A stretch of 47,070 nucleotides of DNA from Pseudonocardiales bacterium (GTDB lineage Bacteria > Actinomycetota > Actinomycetes > Mycobacteriales > Jatrophihabitantaceae), in the NCBI GenBank assembly GCA_025965875.1, contig JAOPWD010000456.1, positions 1-47,070 of the forward strand. The letters run 5' to 3'. Positions 26,545 to 34,695 of the stretch are shown here, one piece after another. The notes beneath the pieces were generated by a model. The model was not told the origin of the DNA and did no database searches. It saw only the letters and a list, made by a program, of their open reading frames with translations. The number at the start of each line of letters is the position of its first letter. Within the stretch, counting starts at the first letter, position 1. Both the position numbers and the translations under genes were made by a program.

Positions 26545-27756
26545 GTGACCGGGTTTCCGCTGCTGCTCGATCTGACCGGACGACGGGTGCTCGTGGTCGG
26601 CGGCGGTTCGGTGGCCACCCGGCGGGTGCGGGCGTTGCATGAGGCGGGCGCGGAGGTGCTTGTTGTCGCGCTGGACATCGCAGCTGAGTTGGACGCGCTC
26701 GACATCGCCTGCGAGCGCAGGACGTTCACGGACGACGATCTCGACGGGGTGTGGCTGGCCGTCGCGTGCACCGACGACCCGGCGGTGAACGCAGGCGTTG
26801 CGGCGGCCGCGGCGCAGCGGCGCATCTTCTGCGTGCGCGCCGATGCGGCGACCGGCGGCACCGCCCGGGTTCCGGCGGTGCTGCGGCGCGACGGGCTGAT
26901 CGTCGCGATCAACGGCGGCGACGACCCGGTGCGGGCGACGGCGCTGCGCGACGCGATCTCGGTCGCGCTCGACCTGGGGGACTTGCCGTCGCGGCCGGCC
27001 CGGCCGGCGGTGCGGGGTGGCTCGGTGGCGCTCGTCGGAGGCGGGCCGGGCGACCCGGAACTGATCACGGTGCGCGGGCGTCGCCTGGTGGCGTCGGCGG
27101 ACGTCGTCGTCGTCGACCGGCTTGCCCCGCGCGCGTTGCTCGATGACCTGCCCGACTCGGTCGAGGTGATCGACTGCGGCAAGTCGGCCCATCGGCAGAA
27201 TCTCAGCCAAGACGAGATCAACGCGGTACTGATCGATCGGGCCCTTGCCGGCAAACGGGTGGTGCGGCTCAAGGGCGGTGACCCGTTCGTTTTCGGTCGC
27301 GGCGGCGAGGAATACCTTGCCTGTGTCGCGGCCGGCGTTTCCGTGACGGTCGTCCCCGGCATCAGTTCGGCACTCGCCGGCCCGGCCGCCGCCGGCATCC
27401 CACTGACACATCGTGGCGTGTCCGCCGACTTCACCGTCGTGTCCGGGCACCTGGACCCGGGCCGGCCCGCCGACTCGGGAATCGACTGGCCCGGCCTCGC
27501 GGCCGGCGCCGGCACCCTGGTCCTGCTGATGGCGATGGATCGACTCGGCCTGATCGCGGGCGAACTCATCGCACACGGACGTCCCGCAAGTACGCCATCC
27601 GCTGTGGTGCACCGCGCGACGCTCGACGGCCAGCAGGTCGTGCGCGCACCGTTGGGGGAATTGGCCGCGGCCGTCGCGAGCGCCGGTATCGGCGCCCCGG
27701 CTGTGATCGTCATCGGCGACGTGGTCGACATCCTCGGCCCGCCCGCCCCGGCCTGA
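26545..27756 (+). CDS. cysG: Siroheme synthase: precorrin-2 dehydrogenase fused to uroporphyrinogen-III C-methyltransferase
   Basis: A 403-aa bifunctional enzyme supplying siroheme to the divergent sulfite reductase. Residues 1-150 hold the NAD-binding fold (RRVLVVGGGSVATRRVRAL, WLAVACTDDPAVNAGVAAAA, IFCVRADAATGGTARVPAVL). Residues 158-400 form the SUMT domain: VALVGGGPGDPELITVRG, VDRL, VVRLKGGDPFVFGRGGEE, VVPGISSALAGPAAAGIPLTHRG and LVLLMAM. The N-terminal part is about 60 residues shorter than in E. coli CysG, so the ferrochelatase/dimerisation portion may be reduced; M. tuberculosis CysG (about 405 aa, from memory) is similar. GTG 26545 fits the family start. Confidence 0.92.
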   Translation: MTGFPLLLDLTGRRVLVVGGGSVATRRVRALHEAGAEVLVVALDIAAELDALDIACERRTFTDDDLDGVWLAVACTDDPAVNAGVAAAAAQRRIFCVRADAATGGTARVPAVLRRDGLIVAINGGDDPVRATALRDAISVALDLGDLPSRPARPAVRGGSVALVGGGPGDPELITVRGRRLVASADVVVVDRLAPRALLDDLPDSVEVIDCGKSAHRQNLSQDEINAVLIDRALAGKRVVRLKGGDPFVFGRGGEEYLACVAAGVSVTVVPGISSALAGPAAAGIPLTHRGVSADFTVVSGHLDPGRPADSGIDWPGLAAGAGTLVLLMAMDRLGLIAGELIAHGRPASTPSAVVHRATLDGQQVVRAPLGELAAAVASAGIGAPAVIVIGDVVDILGPPAPA

Positions 27757-27775
27757 CCGTCAATTTATCGAACAG

Positions 27776-27821
27776 TTGCACGAAACCGCCAGGCCGAGTA
27801 GTCTTCGAACAGACGTTCGAA
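27776..27821 (+). promoter_or_regulatory. Promoter with perfect SOS (LexA) box
   Basis: TTCGAACAGACGTTCGAA at 27804-27821 is a perfect palindrome (7-bp arms, 4-bp centre). It contains TCGAAC-N4-GTTCGA, the published actinobacterial LexA consensus. A TAGTCT -10-like hexamer lies at 27799-27804 with TTGCAC 17 bp upstream (27776-27781), so LexA bound here would cover the transcription start. It is 16 bp before the HEPN gene. Confidence 0.8.
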
Positions 27822-27837
27822 CAGAGAGGTTTCCCCG

Positions 27838-28269
27838 ATGGCTGGACGACCTGCACCCGCACTGCGCGGCCCGCGCCCCGGACTCTCCGGGTCGGCCCGC
27901 GGCCTGCTCGCCCAAGCGCGCTCGGTCCTGGCCGAGGCCGCGGCGGCCGATTCGGCCGCTGACCGGTTCCGCCTCGCCCACCTGGCTGCTTTGCGCACCG
28001 CCGCGGTCGTCTTCGCTGAGCGCGGCCGGCCGGCGTCAGCCCGCCGACGGCTGGTGAGCGCCTGGGTCCTCGTCGAATCCGTCGCCCCGGAATTCAGCGA
28101 ATGGGCCGGCTACTTCGCGGCGGGTGCGGCGGCCCGGGCCGCGGTGGAAGCCGGCGCGGTGAGTGCGGTGACCACCCGCGACGCCGACGACCAACTGCGC
28201 GCGGCCGGTGAGTTCCTGATGTTGGTCGAGGGATCCCTCGGCCTGCTCGCCGTTCCGCTGGCCAGCTGA
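27838..28269 (+). CDS. SAV_6107-family HEPN-domain protein
   Basis: A 143-aa all-helical protein matching the SAV_6107 HEPN family by its pattern: RFRLAHLAALRTAAVVFAER, GRPASARRRLVSAW, VAPEFSEWAGYFAAGAAARAAVEAG, TTRDADDQLRAAGEFLMLVE. HEPN domains are often RNases with an Rx4-6H motif. Here R43-x4-H48 fits the spacing, but whether it is the catalytic motif is uncertain, since that usually lies in a later helix. The ATG at 27838 has GAGAGG at 9 nt. A perfect LexA palindrome precedes it, so it is likely DNA-damage induced. Methyltransferase and Pol IV genes follow in the same direction. Function unknown. Confidence 0.82.
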   Translation: MAGRPAPALRGPRPGLSGSARGLLAQARSVLAEAAAADSAADRFRLAHLAALRTAAVVFAERGRPASARRRLVSAWVLVESVAPEFSEWAGYFAAGAAARAAVEAGAVSAVTTRDADDQLRAAGEFLMLVEGSLGLLAVPLAS

Positions 28270-28325
28270 GCGAGCCGAGCCAGACCTGCGGGCAGTTGTC
28301 CGCGGTCAGCACTACTGTTCGGGGC

Positions 28326-29057
28326 GTGCAGAAAGAGACCCGCGTCGACCGAACGACCTCGGGTCGGCAACGCCTCGTCTGGCAACTGCTGGCCGACGCT
28401 CTTGCGTCGGTAACTCCGACCGATCGGCCTGCCTCGGTGCTCGATTGCGGTGGCGGCAGTGGCAGTTTCGCGGTTCCGCTGGCTGAGGCCGGTGCCCAGG
28501 TCACCGTGGTCGACGTGAGCGTCGATGCGCTGGCCACCCTGCGTCGCCGCGCCGACGAAGCGGGCGTCGCCGAGCGAGTCCAGCCCGTGCAGGCCGACGT
28601 CGAGTCACTCGCCGACGCGGTGCCGGCCGGGTCGTTCGACCTTGTCCTGGCGCACGGCATCCTCGAGGCCGTCGACCAGGTCGCGCCGGCGTTCGAGGCG
28701 ATCGCGGCAACGGTGCGCTCGGGCGGTCTGCTCAGCGTGCTGGTGAGCAACCCGGTCGCGGGCGTGCTCGCCCGGGCATTGGCCGGCGACGTCGCCGCGG
28801 CCCTGCGCGAACTGCGCGGGCTCGACGCCGACTTCAGCCGCCCCGGGCCGCCCGCCGTGCAGGCGCTGTGCCGATCGGCGGGCCTGCTTATCGAAAAGGT
28901 CCATGGCATTGGCGTATTCGCCGAGCTCGTCCCAGGGTCAGCCCTCGACGCACCGGGTGCCCTCGAGGCGCTCGCCGACCTCGAAGCCGAGACGTCGGCC
29001 CGCGAGCCGTTCTGCGACATTGCGAGCCGGGTGCACATCCTGGCGCGCCGCCCCTGA
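28326..29057 (+). CDS. SAM-dependent methyltransferase upstream of Pol IV
   Basis: A 243-aa class I methyltransferase. Motif I is VLDCGGGSGSFAVPLAEAG, the acidic strand end VTVVDVSVDALATLRRRA, motif III QADVESLADAV, motif IV FDLVLAHGILEAVDQV and the post-motif VRSGGLLSVLVSNP. The overall pattern resembles CmoM/BioC-like enzymes, some of which modify tRNA, but the acceptor is not evident. I start at GTG 28326 ([M]QKETRVDRTTSGRQRLVWQ), which gives a family-like N-terminus. It lies 56 bp after the HEPN gene and 8 bp before dinB, so it is probably co-transcribed with both. Confidence 0.82.
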   Translation: MQKETRVDRTTSGRQRLVWQLLADALASVTPTDRPASVLDCGGGSGSFAVPLAEAGAQVTVVDVSVDALATLRRRADEAGVAERVQPVQADVESLADAVPAGSFDLVLAHGILEAVDQVAPAFEAIAATVRSGGLLSVLVSNPVAGVLARALAGDVAAALRELRGLDADFSRPGPPAVQALCRSAGLLIEKVHGIGVFAELVPGSALDAPGALEALADLEAETSAREPFCDIASRVHILARRP

Positions 29058-29065
29058 GGACCGCG

Positions 29066-30349
29066 ATGGGGCGCAGCGCAGACATCCCTCGCTCGGCCGG
29101 GGACTTCGACGGGGACGACGCAGGCTGCACGCTGCTGCACGTCGACATGGACGCGTTCTACGCCAGCGTCGAGATCCGGCGGCGTCCCGAACTGCGCGGC
29201 AAGCCCGTCGTCGTCGGCGGCAGCCTGCGCGGAGTTGTCGCGGCCGCCTCGTACGAGGCGCGCCGCTACGGCATTCGCAGCGCGATGTCGATGGGCCAGG
29301 CGCTGCGGCTGTGCCCTCGGCTGATCGTGCTGCCGCCGGACCGTGCGGCCTACTCCGCGGCCTCGGCTGCGGTGATGGCGATCCTGCGTGACGTGACCCC
29401 GCTCGTTGAGCCACTGTCGCTCGACGAGGCGTTCCTCGACGTCGCGGGCGCCGTGCGGCTGCATGGGCGCCCCGCTGCGATCGCAGCCGGGATCCGCGCC
29501 CGGGTGAGCGAAGAACTCGCCCTTACCTGCTCGGTCGGAGTCGCGCCCACCAAGTTTGTGGCCAAGCTCGCGTCGGCCCGTTGCAAACCCGACGGCATGC
29601 TCGTGATCCCGGCCGCCGAGGTGCTGAACTTCCTGAATCCGCTGCCGGTCACGGTGCTGTGGGGGGTCGGCGCCCGCACCGCCGAACTGCTGCACCGCCT
29701 CGGCATCCGCACGGTCGCCGACCTGGCCGATACGCCGCTCGACACCCTGCGCCGAGCGGTGGGGGTGGCCGGCGCCGAGCAGCTGCACGCACTCGCCCAC
29801 GGCCTCGACCCGCGCACCGTCCAGCCGGGCGAGGTGGAGAAGTCGATCAGCGCCGACCACACGAACCCCGTCGATCTCACCACCGAGGCAGACGTGCGGC
29901 GCGAGTTGCTCCGTCTCGCCGAAGAGGTCGCTCGACGGGTCCGCGAGCGCGGCTGGGTCGCCCGCACCATCGGCATCAAGATCCGCTTCGCCGACTTCCG
30001 CACGATCACCCGGGTCCGCACCCTGCCCGGCTGGACGGACTCCACGTCGACGATCTACGAGACGGCGACCGAGCTCTACGCCGGTCTCGGCCTGGACCAG
30101 CCGCGGATCAGGCTGGCCGGCGTGAAGTGTGAGAACTTCCGGGTCGCAGGCGAGGCACCCGAACAGCTCACCCTCGACACGCTCGGTGCCGAGGACCCCG
30201 GCAGCTCACGCCCCGCCGCCGACCAGGTGATCGACGCGGCGCGAGCCAGGTTCGGGACCGCGGCGATGGGCTACGGCACCCTGCTCCCGACAGCGCTCCC
30301 GACAGCGCTCCCGACAACGGGACAAAACGATCGCGCGACGGGCGATTGA
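29066..30349 (+). CDS. dinB: DNA polymerase IV (Y-family)
   Basis: A 427-aa translesion polymerase. The catalytic acids are D27 in HVDMDAFYASVE and D120-E121 in SLDEAFLDV; Y32 sits at the steric-gate position. KFVAKLASARCKPDG, WGVGARTAELLHRLGI (helix-hairpin-helix thumb) and the little-finger domain (EKSISADHTNP...VARTIGIKIRFADFRTITR) complete the protein. QLTLDTL near the C-terminus could be the beta-clamp-binding motif. The tail has a 12-bp repeat giving LPTALPTALPTT. It starts 8 bp after the methyltransferase stop with AGGA before the ATG. The upstream LexA box suggests SOS induction. Confidence 0.95.
   Translation: MGRSADIPRSAGDFDGDDAGCTLLHVDMDAFYASVEIRRRPELRGKPVVVGGSLRGVVAAASYEARRYGIRSAMSMGQALRLCPRLIVLPPDRAAYSAASAAVMAILRDVTPLVEPLSLDEAFLDVAGAVRLHGRPAAIAAGIRARVSEELALTCSVGVAPTKFVAKLASARCKPDGMLVIPAAEVLNFLNPLPVTVLWGVGARTAELLHRLGIRTVADLADTPLDTLRRAVGVAGAEQLHALAHGLDPRTVQPGEVEKSISADHTNPVDLTTEADVRRELLRLAEEVARRVRERGWVARTIGIKIRFADFRTITRVRTLPGWTDSTSTIYETATELYAGLGLDQPRIRLAGVKCENFRVAGEAPEQLTLDTLGAEDPGSSRPAADQVIDAARARFGTAAMGYGTLLPTALPTALPTTGQNDRATGD
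30283..30318 (+). repeat. 12-bp tandem repeat in the 3' end of dinB
   Basis: Three head-to-tail copies of a 12-bp unit, GCTCCCGACAGC twice and GCTCCCGACAAC once, in the reading frame of dinB. Length is a multiple of three, so copy-number change would not shift the frame. Confidence 0.8.
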
Positions 30350-30535
30350 CCCACCCCGGCGTGTCAACTCGCAATAATGAATGCTGCCGTAACTTTCGGT
30401 ACGGCGAAACGGCTCGTATGCTCGGAGAAGACAGCATGTTCGACGCCGCACGGCGGCCGGGCAGACTGTCGACAATTCTGCGATCCGTACGAGGCGGCGA
30501 CGAACTCGTCGCCCCGGCCAATGAAGGAGGGCATG
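30350..30535 (+). promoter_or_regulatory. Leader region of the DUF3040 gene with two inverted repeats
   Basis: This 186-bp gap has an AT-rich patch (around 30371-30384) followed by GCCGTA...TACGGC (30386-30405, 8-bp spacer). Just before the ribosome binding site lies an almost perfect palindrome, GGCGACGA-AC-TCGTCGCC (30496-30513). A strong AAGGAGG follows at 30524-30530. A frame of 45 codons (30418-30555) crosses the region but has no recognisable features and is not called as a gene. Confidence 0.45.
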
Positions 30536-30910
30536 GTGCCGCTCTCCGAGCATGAGCAGAGGTTGCTCGACCAGATCGAACAGGCGTTGTACGCAGAGGA
30601 TCCCAAGTTCGCCTCTGCTGTGCGATCGGCCCGTTCCCGGTCGCGCACCCGCCGATCGATCCTGCTCTGTATCTTCGGCGTGCTCATCGGGCTGGGGCTC
30701 GTCCTCGTCGGACTGCTCACCAACATCATCGTGCTGAGCGTCGTCGGATTCGTGCTGGTCGTCGGCGCCTGCGGTTGGGCCGGGCAGTCGCTGCGCAGTC
30801 ATCCGAGCGGATCGAGCGAGGGCATGCCCCCAATCGGCCGCTCCGCCCGCCAAGCCGGCCTGCGCACCCGCATGGAAGACCGGCTGCGTCGGCGCTTCGA
30901 CGAGAGCTGA
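30536..30910 (+). CDS. DUF3040-family membrane protein (Rv2169c-like)
   Basis: A 124-aa protein. The N-terminal PLSEHEQRLLDQIEQALYAEDPKFASAVR is the DUF3040 signature, two adjacent hydrophobic helices follow (about 47-65 and 69-87), and the C-terminus is basic (RMEDRLRRRFDES), as in M. tuberculosis Rv2169c (from memory). ATG 30533 is only 2 nt from AAGGAGG, whereas GTG 30536 is 5 nt away and gives the conserved [M]PLSEHEQ start, so GTG is chosen. Function is unknown; the gene is generally found just upstream of mraZ in actinobacteria. Here a three-gene operon separates the two. Confidence 0.85.
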   Translation: MPLSEHEQRLLDQIEQALYAEDPKFASAVRSARSRSRTRRSILLCIFGVLIGLGLVLVGLLTNIIVLSVVGFVLVVGACGWAGQSLRSHPSGSSEGMPPIGRSARQAGLRTRMEDRLRRRFDES

Positions 30911-30959
30911 TCACCGGAACTGCCCCACCGGCCCCGGGACACCGCCTCGCTCGCGGCGG

Positions 30960-30976
30960 GCCATGATCATCATGGC
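30960..30976. repeat. 17-bp near-perfect palindrome between convergent genes
   Basis: GCCATGAT-C-ATCATGGC, 8-bp arms around one base, in the 105-bp gap (30911-31015) between the ends of the DUF3040 and transglutaminase genes. The one-base centre argues against a simple hairpin terminator. No other element is recognised in this gap. Confidence 0.4.
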
Positions 30977-31015
30977 TGGCACGAAGCCGGCCCGGGAACA
31001 ATCAGCGGCGGGCTG

Positions 31016-33346
31016 TCAGTGCCGCTTGCGCCGCGGGACGGCGAGCCGGAAGCGTCGCCAACCCAGAGAGGCGGGCAGCAGCCGCGCCCCGATCCGTACG
31101 GACCGGCTGCGCTCGGAACGCAGTTGCGCCTCGACGGTGCGCAACTCATCGACAAGTGAGGTCGTCGCTCCCGGCTGGCCCGGGGCGTAGCGCGCGAGCT
31201 CGACCGCCGTTGCCAGGGTGCTCAGCGATTGCGCGGCGGGGGCGTCAACCTGGCGGCCGAGCCACCCGGCGACCTGCCGGGGACTTCGTGCGGGTGACCA
31301 GACGTAACCCAGGTCGACCGCAGTGTCGGACAGCTCGGCCCACAGCGGGTCCGGGTCGCCCTGCCCGGCGGCTCGGAGCCGGTGTCGGCGTCGCCGCCAC
31401 CGGGTGCCCGCAGGAACGAGCAGCAGCAGGGCGAAGACCAGCAGTGGGCCGAGCACCCACGCGGCGATCCTGGTGACACCCGTGACGCCGGAGCGCCCGG
31501 CACTGGGTCCCGCCGCCTGTGACGTCGCGGCTGTGGCCCCGCCCGACGGGCGCGCCGAGGTGCTGATGGTGGGCACGCCCGGATCGTTCGACGCGTTGTT
31601 CTGCGGGTGCGGCGCCCACGGCAGGTTGGCCTGCGCCCCGCCGTTGATACCGGCCAGCGGAGTGGGGTCGAACGGGATCCAACCCAGGCCGGCGAAGTAG
31701 GCCTCGACCCAGGCGTGGGCGTCGTTCGTGGTCACCGTGAACGAGCCGCTCGCGTCCGCTGCGGCGTGGGTGTAGCCGAGGACGACGCGAGCCGGCACCC
31801 CGGCCATCCGCAGCATGATTCCCATGGCGGCGGCGTACTGCTGGCAGAAGCCGGCCTTGTTGGTCAGGAAGTCGACGAGGTCGCTGCCGGAATCGCCGGC
31901 CTTCGTCGTGAGGCTGTAAGTGAACCCGCTGGCCGTGTTGGTGAAGTAGTCGCTGAGCGCACGCGCCTTCGCGTACGGAGTGGTCTGCTGCCCGGTGATC
32001 CGCTTGACCAGATCGGTCACGAATTTCGGCATGGTCGGCGGCACCTGCAGGGCCGCGGCGACATCGGTGGGGACGTCGTCAGGCGCCGCCTCGAGGTCGG
32101 CCCGGCTGGGAGCGGGCTGCGCAATCTGTTCGGTGATGTCCTGGCCGTTGTGCACCTTCGGCCCGAGTAGCAGCTGGTCGTTGCGGCTCCACTCGGCGTC
32201 ACCGTCGACGCCGATGACCCCGATCGGGCGCCCGAAGACGGGCGGGTTGTCGGCGAGGCCGAGGATGTGCAATCGGGCGGTGAACTCCACGGTGGTGTCG
32301 AGGGTCGACGCCGGCGGTGTGGTGGCGAACAGGGTGGAGCCGACGTTCTCGGTGCCGCCGTGCCGGAACGCTGACCAGCCGCGGTCGCTGTAGCCCATCA
32401 GCACGTTCGCGCGCAGGTAGAACGGCGCCGCCGACGGCTTGTTGCCGAGCGTGACCGTGAACAGCTTGACCGCCTTCGTGCGCTGCAGGTCGCCCTTGAG
32501 CGCATCGAACGGGTCGAGCGAGATCCCACTGCTGGCGCCGAAGCCCCCGCCCTCGCCACCTCCGGAGCCCTTCCCGTTGTGCAGCGCGTCGGCGATCAGG
32601 TTGGCCGGCCGCGACGGCGCGAGCAGCGGCAGCAGGACGGCCACGACCAACGCGATCGCCGCGATACGCGGTCCGGAAACCCCGAGGCCGGCGTTAGGCC
32701 GGGATTCGCCGACCCGCGGAATGAGTCGTCCCCACCCGCGGACCTCGTCCTCGGCGTCGATGGACAGCAGGAGCAGGAAACCGGCCGCGGCGCCGAGGAA
32801 CAGCAGCCACGAGACCGGGTGGCGCGGCACCGCTCCGGACACGGTGTAGACGACCAGCAACGGAACCCCGGCCAGGGCACCGCGGCGCCCCACGACCGCG
32901 ATGAGGTCGACGAGGGCGGCGAGTAGGGCGAGCATGGCGGCGAGGACGAACTTGATCGCGAGCGTGGTGTGTACCGGCGCGACGCCGTTACTCGTCGTGT
33001 CGTGCACGGAACTCATCAACTTGCTCACGTCGTGCCAGGTCGCGAACGTCGGCAGCACCCCACCCAACGCGTGTTGCGGCACATAGTGCGCGGTGAGCCA
33101 GAGGACGACGAGGGCCAGGCCGAGCCACGTGTGCAGCACCTTCGGGCGCCGCCATCGGCGCAGCAGCGCGGCGGGCGCGACCGCGATCAGCATCGCCAGC
33201 CAGATCTCGAACAGCCAGCGGACGTCGGTGAACAGCTCGCACAGCGGCAGTACGCCAAGCGCGCTCGCGAGCAGGGCGCGCAGCGTCCGCCGGGTGCTGC
33301 TGTAGGCGTCAGCCGACGTTGGCCTGGCCGCCGTCTGGGTGCTCAT
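31016..33346 (-). CDS. Transglutaminase-like membrane protein (DUF3488/TgpA type)
   Basis: A 776-aa membrane protein. About six N-terminal helices lie in residues 22-245, followed by an external domain with the transglutaminase fold whose triad is C501 (AGFCQQYAAAMGIMLRMAGVPARVV), H544 (NDAHAWVEAYF) and D560 (GWIPFDPTP). A Ser/Ala/Gly linker precedes one more TM helix (627-647) and a basic cytoplasmic tail of about 130 residues (DUF4129-like). The ATG overlaps the DUF58 stop as ATGA. MoxR, DUF58 and TgpA genes are a widespread trio of unknown precise role, thought to act at the envelope. An upstream in-frame extension is less likely. Confidence 0.88.
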   Translation of the reverse strand: MSTQTAARPTSADAYSSTRRTLRALLASALGVLPLCELFTDVRWLFEIWLAMLIAVAPAALLRRWRRPKVLHTWLGLALVVLWLTAHYVPQHALGGVLPTFATWHDVSKLMSSVHDTTSNGVAPVHTTLAIKFVLAAMLALLAALVDLIAVVGRRGALAGVPLLVVYTVSGAVPRHPVSWLLFLGAAAGFLLLLSIDAEDEVRGWGRLIPRVGESRPNAGLGVSGPRIAAIALVVAVLLPLLAPSRPANLIADALHNGKGSGGGEGGGFGASSGISLDPFDALKGDLQRTKAVKLFTVTLGNKPSAAPFYLRANVLMGYSDRGWSAFRHGGTENVGSTLFATTPPASTLDTTVEFTARLHILGLADNPPVFGRPIGVIGVDGDAEWSRNDQLLLGPKVHNGQDITEQIAQPAPSRADLEAAPDDVPTDVAAALQVPPTMPKFVTDLVKRITGQQTTPYAKARALSDYFTNTASGFTYSLTTKAGDSGSDLVDFLTNKAGFCQQYAAAMGIMLRMAGVPARVVLGYTHAAADASGSFTVTTNDAHAWVEAYFAGLGWIPFDPTPLAGINGGAQANLPWAPHPQNNASNDPGVPTISTSARPSGGATAATSQAAGPSAGRSGVTGVTRIAAWVLGPLLVFALLLLVPAGTRWRRRRHRLRAAGQGDPDPLWAELSDTAVDLGYVWSPARSPRQVAGWLGRQVDAPAAQSLSTLATAVELARYAPGQPGATTSLVDELRTVEAQLRSERSRSVRIGARLLPASLGWRRFRLAVPRRKRH

Positions 33347-34692
33347 CGGACGATTCCCACCGGACGCTGGGGTTGCGCGGCAGCCCGCGGGGCCGCACCA
33401 CCCTTGCCTGCACGCAACAGGTTCTGCCACGCGGCTGGTGTGGTCTCACCGCACGCGACCACGACCACGCTCCAGCCCGCTGCGCGCAGCACGCGTGCCG
33501 CGGTGTCGCACGGGGCGCTGATGGAACCAGCCGCCACCCCTTCGACCGGTGGAGTCAGCCAGGTCTGGGTGTCGAGGAGCAGGGCGAACGCCGGGATCGC
33601 GGCGCCGCGTGGGTGCGCGTCGGCGAGCACCCGCAGGCTGGTCGAGTCGAGCAGGCCGAGTACCGCGACGAGTGCCGAGTCGCGGGCCGCCGATCTGGCC
33701 AGACCCGCTACGGAGGACAGGTCGCCCAACTGGGCGGCGCGCACCATGGCGAGGCGGTCACCCAGCCGCCCGGGGGTGCCCAGATGCACCCTGTTGGGGG
33801 CGGCCAGATCGTCGATCAGACCGACGTCGCGGCCGGCGATCATCAGGTGCGTCCCGATGCTGGCCGCCGCGCTGATGGCCCATTCGAGGCTGCTGGTGCG
33901 CCGCGGGTCGGCGGGCCCGTCGGCGGACTTGGGTACCGGCCCCACGACATGACCCGCGGCGCGGGTGTCGAGCAGCAGCGTGGTCTGGCCCTGCCACGGC
34001 CGCTCCTCCTGGCGCACCATCAGCGCGCCGGTGCGGGCGGAGGAACGCCAGTGGATCTTGCGCAGATCGTCGCCGGTGCGGTACTCGCGGGTCGACGCGT
34101 CATCCGCGCCATGCGCGCCGATCGAGTGGCTGCCGGCGTTGTCGCCGATGTCGTAGGAGCGCGGCGGCTCGACCGCGGGCAGTGGGTCGACGATCGGCGT
34201 GACCACGAATTCCGTTGTCGCGGTGAAGGATCGCGTGACGTCGATCATCCGGAACGGATCGGTGAGCCGGATCCGCAACGGCCCGGCGCGGTAACGGCCG
34301 CGGGGCAGGCCGGGCATCCGATACGAGACGGTGCGAGTCTCGCGGCCGCCCAACCCGGGCACGACGAAGCGGGCCCGGCCGGTGAGTTGCGGGGGAAGTT
34401 GATCCTCGAGCATGAGCGAACCGGTGCGCAGCACCGATCGGTTGGTGACGGCCAGGTGGATGGCCACGGCGTCGCCGGCGCTGGCGCGGGCCGGGTCGGC
34501 GCTACGCCGGTTGGCGATTCGCACCCGCGAGCGGAACACCACGAACGCGGCGGCCAGCGGCACTGCAAGCGCAAGGACGCCGGCGCGGACCAGGTCGACC
34601 TCGCCGAGCAGAATCCCGCAGAGCAAGGCCGTGGCGCCCGCGGCGATCAGGCAACTCGCGCGCGTCGTGAAGCCAGCCCGGAAGCCCCCCAT
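33343..34692 (-). CDS. DUF58-domain protein
   Basis: A 449-aa protein with two N-terminal membrane helices (about 12-30 and 36-53), a beta-rich middle part, and the DUF58 signature TREYRTGDDLRKIHWRSSARTGALMVRQEE at about 202-231, followed by a vWA-like region (TTLLLDTRAAGH). DUF58 proteins are usual partners of MoxR ATPases and may need them for metal or partner loading. The gene is 3 bp downstream of moxR and overlaps the transglutaminase gene by 4 bp, so the three are one operon. The substrate is unknown. Confidence 0.88.
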   Translation of the reverse strand: MGGFRAGFTTRASCLIAAGATALLCGILLGEVDLVRAGVLALAVPLAAAFVVFRSRVRIANRRSADPARASAGDAVAIHLAVTNRSVLRTGSLMLEDQLPPQLTGRARFVVPGLGGRETRTVSYRMPGLPRGRYRAGPLRIRLTDPFRMIDVTRSFTATTEFVVTPIVDPLPAVEPPRSYDIGDNAGSHSIGAHGADDASTREYRTGDDLRKIHWRSSARTGALMVRQEERPWQGQTTLLLDTRAAGHVVGPVPKSADGPADPRRTSSLEWAISAAASIGTHLMIAGRDVGLIDDLAAPNRVHLGTPGRLGDRLAMVRAAQLGDLSSVAGLARSAARDSALVAVLGLLDSTSLRVLADAHPRGAAIPAFALLLDTQTWLTPPVEGVAAGSISAPCDTAARVLRAAGWSVVVVACGETTPAAWQNLLRAGKGGAAPRAAAQPQRPVGIVR

Positions 34693-34695
34693 CGT

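Noticed and set aside
28094-29860. 588-codon minus-strand open frame opposite the methyltransferase and dinB
   Set aside because: Low-complexity Arg/Ala/Ser translation; the plus strand holds two proteins with full catalytic motifs.
30418-30555. 45-codon frame before the DUF3040 gene as a possible regulatory peptide
   Set aside because: No sequence feature, no ribosome binding site and no known homologue; it overlaps the real start. Kept only as a note.
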